Below the pieces are notes generated by a model. That model had not been told where the DNA came from, ran no database searches, and worked only from the letters and a program-made list of their open reading frames with translations. A stretch of 64,000 nucleotides of DNA, taken from an uncultured Bacteroides sp. Lineage in GTDB: Bacteria; Bacteroidota; Bacteroidia; Bacteroidales; Bacteroidaceae. This document shows positions 45,303 to 54,288 of this stretch, one piece after another. The DNA lies in assembly GCA_948847595.1 (NCBI GenBank), contig CAQOGY010000004.1:186001-250000 (forward strand), written 5' to 3'. The position numbers were made by a program, and so were the translations under genes. Position 1 is the stretch's first letter. Each line of letters starts with the position of its first letter.

Positions 45303-47198
45303 ATGAAGATAAAGAAGATTGTAACTTTAATGATGGGCTTGTCATTTTCATTATGTGCATTTGCCCAGGACGACTGGCAACTTGTTTGGAGTGATGAATT
45401 TGATGCAGATGGTCCTTTGAACTCTTCTGTATGGAACTTTGAGCAAGGATATGCGCGTAATGAAGAAGCTCAATGGTATCAATCCGACAATGCAGTTTGC
45501 AAGAATGGACTGTTGATAATAGAAGCCCGGAAAGAGCAGAACCGTAAAAATCCTCTTTATGTATCCGGAAGTAATGATTGGCGGAAGAAGAGAGAATTTA
45601 TTGACTATACCTCTTCTTCAGTGACTACTGCCGGAAAGAAAGAGTTTCTGTATGGGCGTTTTGAGATAAAGGCACGTATTCCCGTGGCAAAAGGAGCATG
45701 GCCTGCTATCTGGACATTGGGAAGTAATATGGAATGGCCTTCATGTGGTGAGATAGATATCATGGAATATTATCAGATTAAAGGAATACCGCATATCTTA
45801 GCCAATGCTGCTTGGGGAACAGACAAACCTTGGCATGCAAAATGGGACAGTCAGGCTACTCCTTATTCGCATTTCACTGACAAAGATCCCGATTGGGCAT
45901 CTAAGTTCCATATCTGGCGCATGGATTGGGATGAAGAGGCTATCAAACTATATCTGGACGATGAACTGCTAAATGAAATTCCTCTGAGCAGCACAAGGAA
46001 TGGAAGTATCGGTAAAGGTACCAATCCTTTTACAAAACCACAATACCTGTTACTGAATCTCGCCATTGGCGGAATTAACGGTGGCCCGATTGATGAGGTC
46101 GCCCTGCCGATGAAGTATGAAATAGATTATGTAAGAGTCTATCAGAAAGAAAAGGGAATCGCTTCCGGAAAGGTCTGGAGAGATACGGATGGCAATGTCA
46201 TCAATGCGCACGGTGGCGGAATACTTTTCCATGAAGGGAAATATTATTGGTTTGGAGAACACCGTCCTGCATCCGGTTTTGTCACAGAGAAGGGAATCAA
46301 CTGCTATTCATCAACAGACCTGTATAACTGGAAATCTGAAGGTATTGCCTTAGCTGTCTCTGAGGAAGAAGGGCATGACATTGAGAAAGGATGCATCATG
46401 GAACGCCCCAAGGTGATCTATAATGCGAAAACCGGGAAATTTGTCATGTGGCTTCATTTAGAACTGAAAGGACAAGGTTATGGACCTGCGCGTGCAGCCG
46501 TTGCAGTGAGTGATTCTCCTGCCGGTCCCTATCGTTTCATTCGCTCCGGCAGGGTCAATCCGGGAGCTTACCCCTTGAACATGACCCGAAAAGAACGGAA
46601 AATGAAGTGGAATCCGGAAGAGTATAAGGAATGGTGGACACCGAAGTGGTATGAAGCTATTGCAAAAGGTATGTTCGTAAAGCGTGATCTGAAAGACGGA
46701 CAAATGTCCCGTGATATGACTTTATTTGTGGACGATGACGGAAAGGCTTATCATATCTATTCCTCAGAAGATAACCTGACATTGCAGATTGCAGAACTGG
46801 CCGATGATTATCTCAGTCATACAGGAAAATATATCCGTATTTTCCCTGGTGGACACAATGAGGCTCCTGCTATATTCAAGAAAGAGGGAACTTATTGGAT
46901 GATAACTTCCGGCTGCACGGGATGGGATCCTAATAAAGCCCGTTTGCTAACCGCTGATTCTATGTTGGGCGAATGGAAGCAACTGCCGAACCCTTGTGTT
47001 GGTGAAGATGCGGATAAGACATTTGGAGGACAAAGTACTTATATATTGCCTTTGCCGGAGAAAGGGCAATTTGTCTTTATGGCGGATATGTGGCGTCCGA
47101 AGAGCCTGGCGGATTCACGCTACATCTGGCTGCCTGTTCAGTTCGATGATAAAGGAGTCCCCTTTATAAAATGGATGGATAGGTGGAATTTTGATTAA
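45303..47198 (+). CDS. GH16-GH43_24 fusion enzyme, predicted galactan-degrading
   Basis: A 631-residue exported protein (signal peptide to C-A-F-A-Q). Residues about 22-280 form a GH16 sandwich with the catalytic signature GEIDIMEY (E150, D152, E155), a retaining endo-glycanase of beta-1,3 or beta-1,4 glucans or galactans. Residues about 285-631 form a GH43 subfamily 24 domain (VINAHGGGILFHEGKYYWFGE, CIMERPKVIYN, NEAPAIFKK), the exo-beta-1,3-galactanase group. GH43_24 enzymes lack the usual Asp base, as I recall, and INAHGGG here is consistent with that. Endo- and exo-acting modules in one protein would take apart an arabinogalactan backbone together. Confidence 0.85.
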   Translation: MKIKKIVTLMMGLSFSLCAFAQDDWQLVWSDEFDADGPLNSSVWNFEQGYARNEEAQWYQSDNAVCKNGLLIIEARKEQNRKNPLYVSGSNDWRKKREFIDYTSSSVTTAGKKEFLYGRFEIKARIPVAKGAWPAIWTLGSNMEWPSCGEIDIMEYYQIKGIPHILANAAWGTDKPWHAKWDSQATPYSHFTDKDPDWASKFHIWRMDWDEEAIKLYLDDELLNEIPLSSTRNGSIGKGTNPFTKPQYLLLNLAIGGINGGPIDEVALPMKYEIDYVRVYQKEKGIASGKVWRDTDGNVINAHGGGILFHEGKYYWFGEHRPASGFVTEKGINCYSSTDLYNWKSEGIALAVSEEEGHDIEKGCIMERPKVIYNAKTGKFVMWLHLELKGQGYGPARAAVAVSDSPAGPYRFIRSGRVNPGAYPLNMTRKERKMKWNPEEYKEWWTPKWYEAIAKGMFVKRDLKDGQMSRDMTLFVDDDGKAYHIYSSEDNLTLQIAELADDYLSHTGKYIRIFPGGHNEAPAIFKKEGTYWMITSGCTGWDPNKARLLTADSMLGEWKQLPNPCVGEDADKTFGGQSTYILPLPEKGQFVFMADMWRPKSLADSRYIWLPVQFDDKGVPFIKWMDRWNFD

Positions 47199-47369
47199 TA
47201 TCGTATATATAGAAGCCGGCGGATATACTTTTCATCTTTATTGCTTTCAGCAATAAAGATTCTCTATGAGAAAGGGGAAAATTCCGGAAGATTATACATT
47301 TTGCGAAGAATGGTCTTTTTATATCCCTTTTTTGACGGATATTTGAACTCTTTTCTTTATGGTATAGGT

Positions 47370-47377
47370 TATCTTTG
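47370..47377 (+). promoter_or_regulatory. Promoter -7 box for the GH43_24-GH145-GH105 operon
   Basis: TATCTTTG about 45 bp upstream of the preferred start of the GH43_24 gene. It places the next three genes in an operon of their own. Confidence 0.55.
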
Positions 47378-47421
47378 TGAGCGAATGATTTCACTGCGAG
47401 GTGATATATCGGCAGAGAACA

Positions 47422-48519
47422 ATGAGAAACATCAAAAATAATGAAATATATATGGTAAGAATGTTATTACTGGTAGTGGTTTGTATAGGGTTACTGCCAA
47501 TACAAATGCGAGCTCAGAAGAATAGTTATATTATTCCCGGGGAAGTGTGGAAGGATACGGACGGTAACCCTATCAATGCGCATGGCGGGGGACTTCTTTA
47601 CCACGACGGTACTTACTACTGGTATGGAGAATATAAAAAGGGCAAAACGATTTTGCCTGATTGGGCTACATGGGAGTGTTATCGTACAGATGTGACGGGA
47701 GTAGGCTGCTATTCTTCCAAAGATTTACTGAACTGGAAGTTTGAGGGCATTGTGCTTCCGGCAGTCAAAGAGGACCCGAACCATGACCTGCATCCGTCGA
47801 AGGTTTTGGAACGTCCGAAAGTGATTTATAATAAAAAGACAGGTAAGTTCGTGATGTGGGCACATGTAGAGAGTGCCGATTACAGCAAAGCGTGTGCGGG
47901 TGTAGCTGTCTCTGATTTTCCAAACGGACCATTCACTTACTTGGGAAGTTTCCGACCGAATAATGCGATGAGCCGTGACCAGACAGTTTTTGTCGATGAT
48001 GACGGACGTGCCTATCAATTCTATTCTTCAGAAAATAACGAAACCATGTATATCAGTCTCCTGACAGACGATTACCTGAAACCAAGCGGACGCTTTACAC
48101 GCAATTTCATCAAAGAATCCCGTGAAGCTCCGGCAGTGTTTAAGCATAAGGGCAAATATTATATGTTAAGTTCCGGCTGCACCGGCTGGGACCCGAATGT
48201 GGCGGAAATCGCAGTGGCGGATTCCATCATGGGTACATGGAAAACGATAGGTAATCCTTGTACAGGTCCGGATGCAGACAAGACTTTCTATGCGCAGAGT
48301 ACATACGTACAACCGGTTATCGGAAAGAAGAATGCATATATTGCCATGTTTGACCGCTGGAAAAAGAAAGACCTCGAAGATTCACGCTATGTATGGCTTC
48401 CTGTATTGATAAAAGACGGAGCTATTACCATCCCATGGCATGAAAAGTGGGATTTGACCGTCTTTGACAAACAGAAGAAATCTGACAAATACAAGAAATC
48501 TGACAAACAGAAAAAATAG
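47422..48519 (+). CDS. GH43_24 exo-beta-1,3-galactosidase, exported, with Lys-rich repeat tail
   Basis: About 365 residues, a stand-alone homologue of the C-terminal half of the GH16-GH43 fusion: NPINAHGGGLLYHDGTYYWYGEYK, VLERPKVIYNKKTGK, REAPAVFKHKGKYYMLSSGCTGWDPN. GH43_24 enzymes cut galactose from the end of beta-1,3-galactan and can step over side chains. Start: ATG at 47422 is chosen (purine-rich CGGCAGAGAAC before it); ATG at 47452, at the signal peptide proper, and GTG at 47401 are alternatives. The C-terminus has three near-copies of a six-residue SDKxKK repeat encoded by 18-bp tandem repeats (about 48466-48518). I recall the B. thetaiotaomicron equivalent as BT3685. Confidence 0.87.
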   Translation: MRNIKNNEIYMVRMLLLVVVCIGLLPIQMRAQKNSYIIPGEVWKDTDGNPINAHGGGLLYHDGTYYWYGEYKKGKTILPDWATWECYRTDVTGVGCYSSKDLLNWKFEGIVLPAVKEDPNHDLHPSKVLERPKVIYNKKTGKFVMWAHVESADYSKACAGVAVSDFPNGPFTYLGSFRPNNAMSRDQTVFVDDDGRAYQFYSSENNETMYISLLTDDYLKPSGRFTRNFIKESREAPAVFKHKGKYYMLSSGCTGWDPNVAEIAVADSIMGTWKTIGNPCTGPDADKTFYAQSTYVQPVIGKKNAYIAMFDRWKKKDLEDSRYVWLPVLIKDGAITIPWHEKWDLTVFDKQKKSDKYKKSDKQKK

Positions 48520-48522
48520 ATC

Positions 48523-49818
48523 ATGAAACGGACACTGCTGCTTACTTTTTTATTACTATCTGTTTCTGCCTTGTGCTTTTCGCAAAAACTGGTGGAAGTT
48601 GCCAAAGGATATAGTTGTACATCTGTCAATACAACGATATTCCGCAATAATTCATTGGTAACGCATGGGGATGAGCAATATATCAGCTATTATGATGCCG
48701 ACGGCTATCTTGTGTTGGGCAAACGGAAACTAAATTCGAAGCAATGGACATTGCATCGTACTCAATATCGTGGAAATGTAAAAGATGCCCACAATATCAT
48801 CAGTATAATGGTGGACGGAGAAGGGTATCTGCACGTTTCTTTTGACCACCATGGACATAAGTTGAATTACTGCCGCAGTATCGCCCCCGGTTCTTTGGAA
48901 CTGGGCGATAAAATGCCGATGACCGGAGTGGACGAAGGAAATGTTACTTATCCGGAATTTTACCCTCTGACAGACGGGGATTTGTTGTTTGTCTACCGTT
49001 CCGGTTCTTCCGGACGCGGAAATCTGGTGATGAACCGTTATTCATTGAAAGACTATAAATGGGCCCGTGTACAGGATGTCCTGATTGATGGTGAAGACAA
49101 ACGAAATGCTTACTGGCAGCTATATGTAGACGAAAAAGGTACGATTCATCTCTCGTGGGTATGGCGCGAAACCTGGCAGGTGGAGACCAACCATGACCTT
49201 TGCTACGCACGTTCTTTTGATAACGGAGTGACTTGGTATAAGTCGGATGGTGAACAATATAAACTTCCGATTACAGCTTCGAATGCAGAGTATGCTTGTC
49301 GTATTCCACAAAACTCGGAATTGATAAACCAGACAAGTATGAGTGCAGACGCTGGTGGCAATCCTTATATTGCCACTTATTGGAGGAGTTCGGACAGTGA
49401 AGTCCCTCAATATCGCATTGTCTGGAATGACGGGAAGACATGGCATAATCGTCAGGTGACAGACCGCAAGACTCCGTTTACACTGAAGGGAGGAGGCACT
49501 AAGATGATTCCTGTTGCCCGTCCGCGTATTGTGGTAGAGGATGGAGAAATCTTCTATATTTTCCGTGACGAAGAGCGGGGCAGCCGTGTCTCAATGGCGC
49601 ATACTGCTGATGTTGCCAACGGTAAGTGGATAGTCACCGACCTGACGGATTTTTCCGTAGATGCCTGGGAACCGTCCCATGACACGGAATTGTGGAAGAA
49701 GCAGCGGAAACTCAATCTCTTTGTACAGCACACTTGTCAAGGCGACGGTGAACGCACGGCGGAAATTGAACCTCAAATGATATATGTACTGGAAGCGAAT
49801 ACGAATACAAAAAAATAA
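48523..49818 (+). CDS. GH145 alpha-L-rhamnosidase (rhamnose-alpha-1,4-glucuronate), exported
   Basis: A 431-residue exported BNR-type propeller with signal peptide to about F-S-Q (residue 21). It matches the GH145 founder as I remember it (BT3686): the single catalytic His falls at H48 in NNSLVTHGDEQY, followed by the His-rich ligand surface KDAHNIISI and SFDHHGHKLNYCR. GH145 removes terminal rhamnose from glucuronate of arabinogalactan proteins, with an active site on the opposite face of the propeller from usual. The gene is 3 bp behind GH43_24 and 4 bp before GH105. Confidence 0.88.
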   Translation: MKRTLLLTFLLLSVSALCFSQKLVEVAKGYSCTSVNTTIFRNNSLVTHGDEQYISYYDADGYLVLGKRKLNSKQWTLHRTQYRGNVKDAHNIISIMVDGEGYLHVSFDHHGHKLNYCRSIAPGSLELGDKMPMTGVDEGNVTYPEFYPLTDGDLLFVYRSGSSGRGNLVMNRYSLKDYKWARVQDVLIDGEDKRNAYWQLYVDEKGTIHLSWVWRETWQVETNHDLCYARSFDNGVTWYKSDGEQYKLPITASNAEYACRIPQNSELINQTSMSADAGGNPYIATYWRSSDSEVPQYRIVWNDGKTWHNRQVTDRKTPFTLKGGGTKMIPVARPRIVVEDGEIFYIFRDEERGSRVSMAHTADVANGKWIVTDLTDFSVDAWEPSHDTELWKKQRKLNLFVQHTCQGDGERTAEIEPQMIYVLEANTNTKK

Positions 49819-49822
49819 AGAT

Positions 49823-50968
49823 ATGAAGAAATTGTATGCAACTCTTTTTTCCGCACTGGTGGTAGGCTGTGCGGTGTGTGCCGGTTGCACAACCAAGAAA
49901 GTTTCATCTTCGGCAGAAGTGGTTGACATTATTCATAAAGTCAATGGCTACTGGCAGACAAACCATCCGGAACACGGGCGTTCTTTCTGGGACAATGCCG
50001 CTTATCATACCGGAAACATGGAGGCTTACTTTCTGACCAACAAGCCGGAATACCTGGAATACTCAAAAGGATGGGCGGAACATAATGAGTGGAAAGGCGC
50101 TAAATCGGATCATAAAGCCAACTGGAAGTACAGTTATGGCGAAAGCAATGATTATGTACTGTTCGGCGATTATCAGATCTGTTTTCAGACGTATGCCGAT
50201 TTATATAATCTAGAACCGGATACACATAAGATAGCCCGTGCCCGCGAGGTGATGGAGTATCAGATGAGTACACCCAACCATGATTATTGGTGGTGGGCGG
50301 ATGGCTTATATATGGTAATGCCTGTGATGACCAAACTATATAATATCACTAAAAATCCACTTTACCTGGAGAAATTGCATGAATACCTTGCTTATGCAGA
50401 CAGTATCATGTATGATGAAGAAGCCGGACTTTACTATCGCGATGGAAAATACGTATACCCCAAGCACAAAAGTGTGAATGGTAAAAAGGATTTCTGGGCA
50501 CGTGGTGATGGCTGGGTACTGGCGGGGCTGGCGAAAGTCTTGAAAGACCTTCCGGAAACAGATAAGTATCGTCAGGAATATATAGACCGTTTCCGTACAT
50601 TGGCAAAATCTGTTGCGGCCTGTCAGCAACCTGAAGGGTATTGGACGCGTAGTATGCTCGATGCGCAGCATGCACCGGGACCCGAAACAAGTGGTACGGC
50701 ATTCTTTACGTACGGTCTGCAATGGGGGATCAATAACGGTTTCCTTGACTCCGCCCATTATCAACCTGTAGTTGAGAAGGCATGGAAATATTTGTCAACA
50801 GTTGCTTTACAGCCCGACGGAAAGATCGGTTATGTGCAACCCATCGGCGAGAAAGCCATACCGGGGCAAGTCGTAGATGCTAATTCTACTTCAAACTTCG
50901 GAGTCGGTGCTTTCCTGCTGGCAGCTTGTGAAAGGGTACGTTATCTGGAATCACTTATTCAGCATTAA
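49823..50968 (+). CDS. GH105 unsaturated glucuronyl hydrolase, lipoprotein
   Basis: ATG at 49823, 4 bp after the GH145 stop, opens a 381-residue protein with lipoprotein-type signal (LVVGC or VCAGC, C16 or C22); an in-frame ATG at 49784 lies inside GH145. GH105 features: FWDNAAYHTGNMEAYF, the DYWWWADGLYMVMPVM segment with the general acid-type Asp, and FWARGDGWVLAGLAKVL. GH105 hydrates the double bond of unsaturated glucuronic or galacturonic acid left by lyases. In this PUL it implies a lyase that acts on the glucuronate; the BNR_4 or DUF2264 protein at 28-32 kb could supply it. Its 3' end overlaps the convergent GNAT gene by 18 bp. Confidence 0.88.
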   Translation: MKKLYATLFSALVVGCAVCAGCTTKKVSSSAEVVDIIHKVNGYWQTNHPEHGRSFWDNAAYHTGNMEAYFLTNKPEYLEYSKGWAEHNEWKGAKSDHKANWKYSYGESNDYVLFGDYQICFQTYADLYNLEPDTHKIARAREVMEYQMSTPNHDYWWWADGLYMVMPVMTKLYNITKNPLYLEKLHEYLAYADSIMYDEEAGLYYRDGKYVYPKHKSVNGKKDFWARGDGWVLAGLAKVLKDLPETDKYRQEYIDRFRTLAKSVAACQQPEGYWTRSMLDAQHAPGPETSGTAFFTYGLQWGINNGFLDSAHYQPVVEKAWKYLSTVALQPDGKIGYVQPIGEKAIPGQVVDANSTSNFGVGAFLLAACERVRYLESLIQH

Positions 50969-51970
50969 ACTCATATAAGGTTGTAGTGCCTGAAATATTC
51001 TTCCTGTCAGCTCACTGATATTCATTGGTATATGTGCGCCGGGCAAACGCTCGGTGCTATACATACATTTGCCATTACACAGATAGTAATAGCCATTATT
51101 TACTGACAATTGTTTATCTGATACTTCCAGTTGCATTTCGTCCTCAGGAAAAGCGGAGGCATACAGTTGCAGCACTTCTTTGGCATTGATGATTCGCGCC
51201 ATCCCCAACGGATATTGCGTCTGTTCTTTCTCCGGAGGAAGCAACTGAGTCATGTGCCTGCATCCAGTAAATTGCTTGATATGGTGCAACAAACTGTGCT
51301 CGGCATCTTTGGTTTCTGCAAAAAGCTCGCTGATAATTAATTGCTTATCTCTTCTGTATACAATAGCCAATCCATTGATTTGATTCTCTGATCTGGCAGT
51401 AACCAAAATTCCGTCACTGAGGATAAGGTCCGCCATGACTACTTGAAAATCCTCAAAGGAGTGCTGGATGCAGCAAGTGCGTCCGGAAAGTTTGCTGTTT
51501 AGATATTCGTAAACTTCTTTCTGACATCCGATTTCAGAGGTGACTGTTATTTCTTTAGACGGAATAAATTCCGGTACGGTAATCTCTTTAACCGAATATT
51601 GGAATACGGAAGCATATCCCATCCGGGTGTAATAGTCGAATAACCAAGGTTCGGCAGGAATCAATGTACTGAAATACGTTCCGTTACGAAGCATCTTTGC
51701 AAAGGCTTGGGAGAGTAATTCGCGCATCACTCCGTTTCCGCGAAAATCCGGATGAGTGCAGGCTCCTGAAATGTAAGAGGTCTGTACGGTATCTCCGCAG
51801 AAAGTCATCGGATAAGGAATCATCTGAAGAGCGGAAACAATCTCATCCCCACTTTCGATAGCAATGTTTATTTCGTTTTTATAGCGCAGCCTGAAGTACA
51901 TTTCAACGAACTCTTCATTGTCGTCGAAACATAACTGCCATAATGCCTTAACCTTTTCTTTTGTCGTCAT
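50951..51970 (-). CDS. GNAT family acetyltransferase
   Basis: A 339-residue cytoplasmic protein. The acetyl-CoA-binding motif is seen at about residues 65-85 (SGACTHPDFRGNGVMRELL), followed by AEPWLFDYYTRMGYASVF; the C-terminal half looks like a second degenerate GNAT-like domain. This layout resembles the Eis-like two-domain group. The acceptor is unknown. It forms an operon with the DUF2156 gene 13 bp upstream, and its last codons overlap the end of GH105 on the other strand. Confidence 0.82.
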   Translation of the reverse strand: MTTKEKVKALWQLCFDDNEEFVEMYFRLRYKNEINIAIESGDEIVSALQMIPYPMTFCGDTVQTSYISGACTHPDFRGNGVMRELLSQAFAKMLRNGTYFSTLIPAEPWLFDYYTRMGYASVFQYSVKEITVPEFIPSKEITVTSEIGCQKEVYEYLNSKLSGRTCCIQHSFEDFQVVMADLILSDGILVTARSENQINGLAIVYRRDKQLIISELFAETKDAEHSLLHHIKQFTGCRHMTQLLPPEKEQTQYPLGMARIINAKEVLQLYASAFPEDEMQLEVSDKQLSVNNGYYYLCNGKCMYSTERLPGAHIPMNISELTGRIFQALQPYMSLMLNK

Positions 51971-51983
51971 ACCTTATATATTA

Positions 51984-52901
51984 TTACCATCTGACCATAT
52001 CCATAGGATGGTCTTTCAGACAAGCCATATACTTTTCGAGAATAGTTACCGGTTGATAAGACAGCTTTGCTTTGCGTAAGCCTTCAATACCTAAATCTTC
52101 TTCCCGGTTGATATAGATATACTGTTCGGGAATGCGATTGGCAAACTCGTAATTAATCATGGCGTAAGCACCGTCAATGCTGGTATCTGCTTTTTCTACA
52201 TGTACCCCGAATGTTTCATGGTTGATAGGCATCCCGAAAGTAAATGCCACAATTTTCCCGTTGACGTGGAGAATGCCTCCGGTCAGACCGAGTGCTTCGA
52301 AATTATGTAATGCATAAATGAGGGCACGACGTTCATTTCCCGTTCCTTCCTGCTGGTCGCAGTTGTTCACTTTGCACCATTCGGCTTCCAGGTTCAGACA
52401 TTCTTGAATACGGTCGGGCGTAATCGGTGTATATTCGTAATCGGGATACGTATTACGGAACCGGTTGATATGATTTCTCTTTGCCTGAAATTTCTTTCCT
52501 TTTAAGGTAGCCAGATCACTCCTTAAATATATATAGTCGGCATAGGCACGGTCTTCCGTGAAAATGAACCGTTCGGGTAAAATCGCTTCGAGGTCGGCGC
52601 GCATATTGCTGCAAACTCCCAACATACAGAAATTATGCTTCTCCTTATCCGCATCTTCGATTAATTTCCGTAATACAGCTTTCAGATCGCCGTTTCCTAC
52701 AGGCATCATATATGCCAGTTGTTCGCCGGCCCAAAATTTGAATACCAGAAAATCGTCGATGACTGCAAATTGAGTATCGTACAAGAATCTCCAGCTACAG
52801 AGGTTGGAAAATGAAAGATCGCAGTTTCGGCGGTCACTTTTCATGGTGAATGCAGTTATTGTGTCTCTATCAGCTAGTGTAATGTCTTTAAATGGAATCA
52901 T
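51984..52901 (-). CDS. DUF2156 (phosphatidylglycerol lysyltransferase C-terminal-like) protein
   Basis: A 305-residue cytoplasmic protein of the DUF2156/LPG-synthase C-terminal family: KGKKFQAKRNHINRFRNTYP, TGGILHVNGKIVAFTFG and YINREEDLGIEGLRKAK are typical. It is two tandem GNAT-like folds. In MprF such a domain moves lysine from tRNA to a lipid, but this protein has no membrane part, so the substrate is unknown. It pairs with the GNAT gene downstream. Confidence 0.82.
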   Translation of the reverse strand: MIPFKDITLADRDTITAFTMKSDRRNCDLSFSNLCSWRFLYDTQFAVIDDFLVFKFWAGEQLAYMMPVGNGDLKAVLRKLIEDADKEKHNFCMLGVCSNMRADLEAILPERFIFTEDRAYADYIYLRSDLATLKGKKFQAKRNHINRFRNTYPDYEYTPITPDRIQECLNLEAEWCKVNNCDQQEGTGNERRALIYALHNFEALGLTGGILHVNGKIVAFTFGMPINHETFGVHVEKADTSIDGAYAMINYEFANRIPEQYIYINREEDLGIEGLRKAKLSYQPVTILEKYMACLKDHPMDMVRW

Positions 52902-52956
52902 AAAATGCTTTTTGCGTTTAACTCTTTATATAACGGAAAATGAAAGAATTTTGTTT

Positions 52957-53652
52957 TTACAAAACACCTAATAATCGCAGGATAGTCGGTGTCAGTAATG
53001 CGGTGAATATTCCATTCAGTGTCAATCCCAGGCTGGCATACGCCCCGTATTTGCTGCTGATGTCCATGGCAGTGGAAGTGCCGACAGCGTGGGCGGCTGT
53101 TCCCATCGAAAGCCCTTGGGCTATCGGACTGCCTACGTGCATGATTTTCATTGTCTTAAATCCGCAGATGGCTCCCAGTAAACCTACCGCTACTACAACG
53201 GCTGCCGTCAGTGACGGGATACCTCCGATAGCCTTGGTCACTTCCATGGCAATCGGAGTCGTTACGGATTTAGGTGCCAATGAAAGAATGACTTCTTGTG
53301 AAGCTCCCATAAACTTGGCGATTAATACCACAGAGATCACTCCGACGATGCACCCTGCCAGTTGAGACAAGAGGATAGGCAGCAACTGTTTCTTAATCAT
53401 TTCCAGCTGAAGATATAAAGGGACTCCCAAAGCTACCACAGCCGGGCGTAACCAGAATTCGATGAGATGCCCTCCCTGATTGTAAGTCTCGTAAGAGATA
53501 TTGGCCATTTTAAGGAAGATAATCAGAACGGCAATGGTGAGTAAGATCGGGTTCAGCAGTACCAGCCCCGTTTTCTTCTGAAGCAATTTGGCAAAGAAGA
53601 AAACGCCGAAAGTGACAGCCAGCAGAAAGAAATTATTTTCTAAAAAGCTCAT
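52957..53652 (-). CDS. lrgB: LrgB/CidB-like membrane protein
   Basis: A 231-residue integral membrane protein of the LrgB family with about six TM segments (GLVLLNPILLTIAVLIIF; PAVVALGVPLYLQLE; SLTAAVVVAVGLLGAICG) and the conserved SVTTPIAME and GTAAHAVGTS motifs. LrgB works with LrgA; the pair has been linked to control of murein hydrolases and, in other bacteria, to pyruvate or glycolate transport. The start overlaps the LrgA stop by 4 bp. The role in Bacteroides is not visible. Confidence 0.88.
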   Translation of the reverse strand: MSFLENNFFLLAVTFGVFFFAKLLQKKTGLVLLNPILLTIAVLIIFLKMANISYETYNQGGHLIEFWLRPAVVALGVPLYLQLEMIKKQLLPILLSQLAGCIVGVISVVLIAKFMGASQEVILSLAPKSVTTPIAMEVTKAIGGIPSLTAAVVVAVGLLGAICGFKTMKIMHVGSPIAQGLSMGTAAHAVGTSTAMDISSKYGAYASLGLTLNGIFTALLTPTILRLLGVL

Positions 53653-54092
53653 TTGTCTTTATCCATTAAGTTAGTTTTGTTTTTTAAATGTAGCTTGTCG
53701 GACAAGTGAAAGTCTGATAAGCGTAGGCTACTCGCCAGTTTAATCTGACGTGCCAGTCTGAATTTACGGACAATTTGGTGTACCCATCCCGTTACGACCA
53801 GCACGAGAGCCGTGCTAACGATTGTTGCGATGACGATAGGCCAGAATTCTGCCGCAATAACGTCGAAATACAACATCAATGCTACTCCGGGAGGTACGAA
53901 AAAGAAGCCCAGATTAGCTACCAGAAAGTCGGACAATCCCTGCACCCACTGCAGTTTGATCCAGCCTAATTTCAAAAAAAGGGTGAGCAGCAGCATACCG
54001 ATAATGCTGGAGGGGAGCTTGATCCCTGTTAAATAAACGATTAATTCACCCAAAGCCAAACAGCCAAATAAAATGGCACACTGACGTATCAT
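53649..54092 (-). CDS. lrgA: LrgA/CidA-like membrane protein
   Basis: A 147-residue protein with four predicted TM helices and the LrgA pattern (GELIVYLTGIKLPSSIIGMLLL, FFVPPGVALMLY). The C-terminus is a charged tail of about 30 residues with LSDFHLSDKLHLKN. It is translated just ahead of LrgB (4-bp overlap) from the minus-strand promoter at 54128, next to pta. LrgAB beside acetate metabolism genes would suit a link to overflow metabolism, as seen elsewhere; inference only. Confidence 0.87.
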   Translation of the reverse strand: MIRQCAILFGCLALGELIVYLTGIKLPSSIIGMLLLTLFLKLGWIKLQWVQGLSDFLVANLGFFFVPPGVALMLYFDVIAAEFWPIVIATIVSTALVLVVTGWVHQIVRKFRLARQIKLASSLRLSDFHLSDKLHLKNKTNLMDKDK

Positions 54093-54127
54093 ACACTAAT
54101 TACCTATTGATTTGTTTGAAAACACTG

Positions 54128-54236
54128 CAAAGGTAGAAAAAATAGAAGTACAGTGTTAAATATTATAATATTTTAGACTTGGAGAATAAAATTAGCCGGA
54201 ATTGTAATGTGGATATTGCAAAATTGAGTACTTTTG
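54128..54236. promoter_or_regulatory. Divergent promoters of lrgAB and pta-ackA
   Basis: Minus-strand TACCTTTG (54135-54128) serves lrgA, and plus-strand TACTTTTG (54229-54236) serves pta. The region between is AT-rich and has no further clear signal. Confidence 0.6.
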
Positions 54237-54288
54237 CAGCGCAAATTACAAATCGTAACAAGGTTTATAATATTATTCAAATATATCT

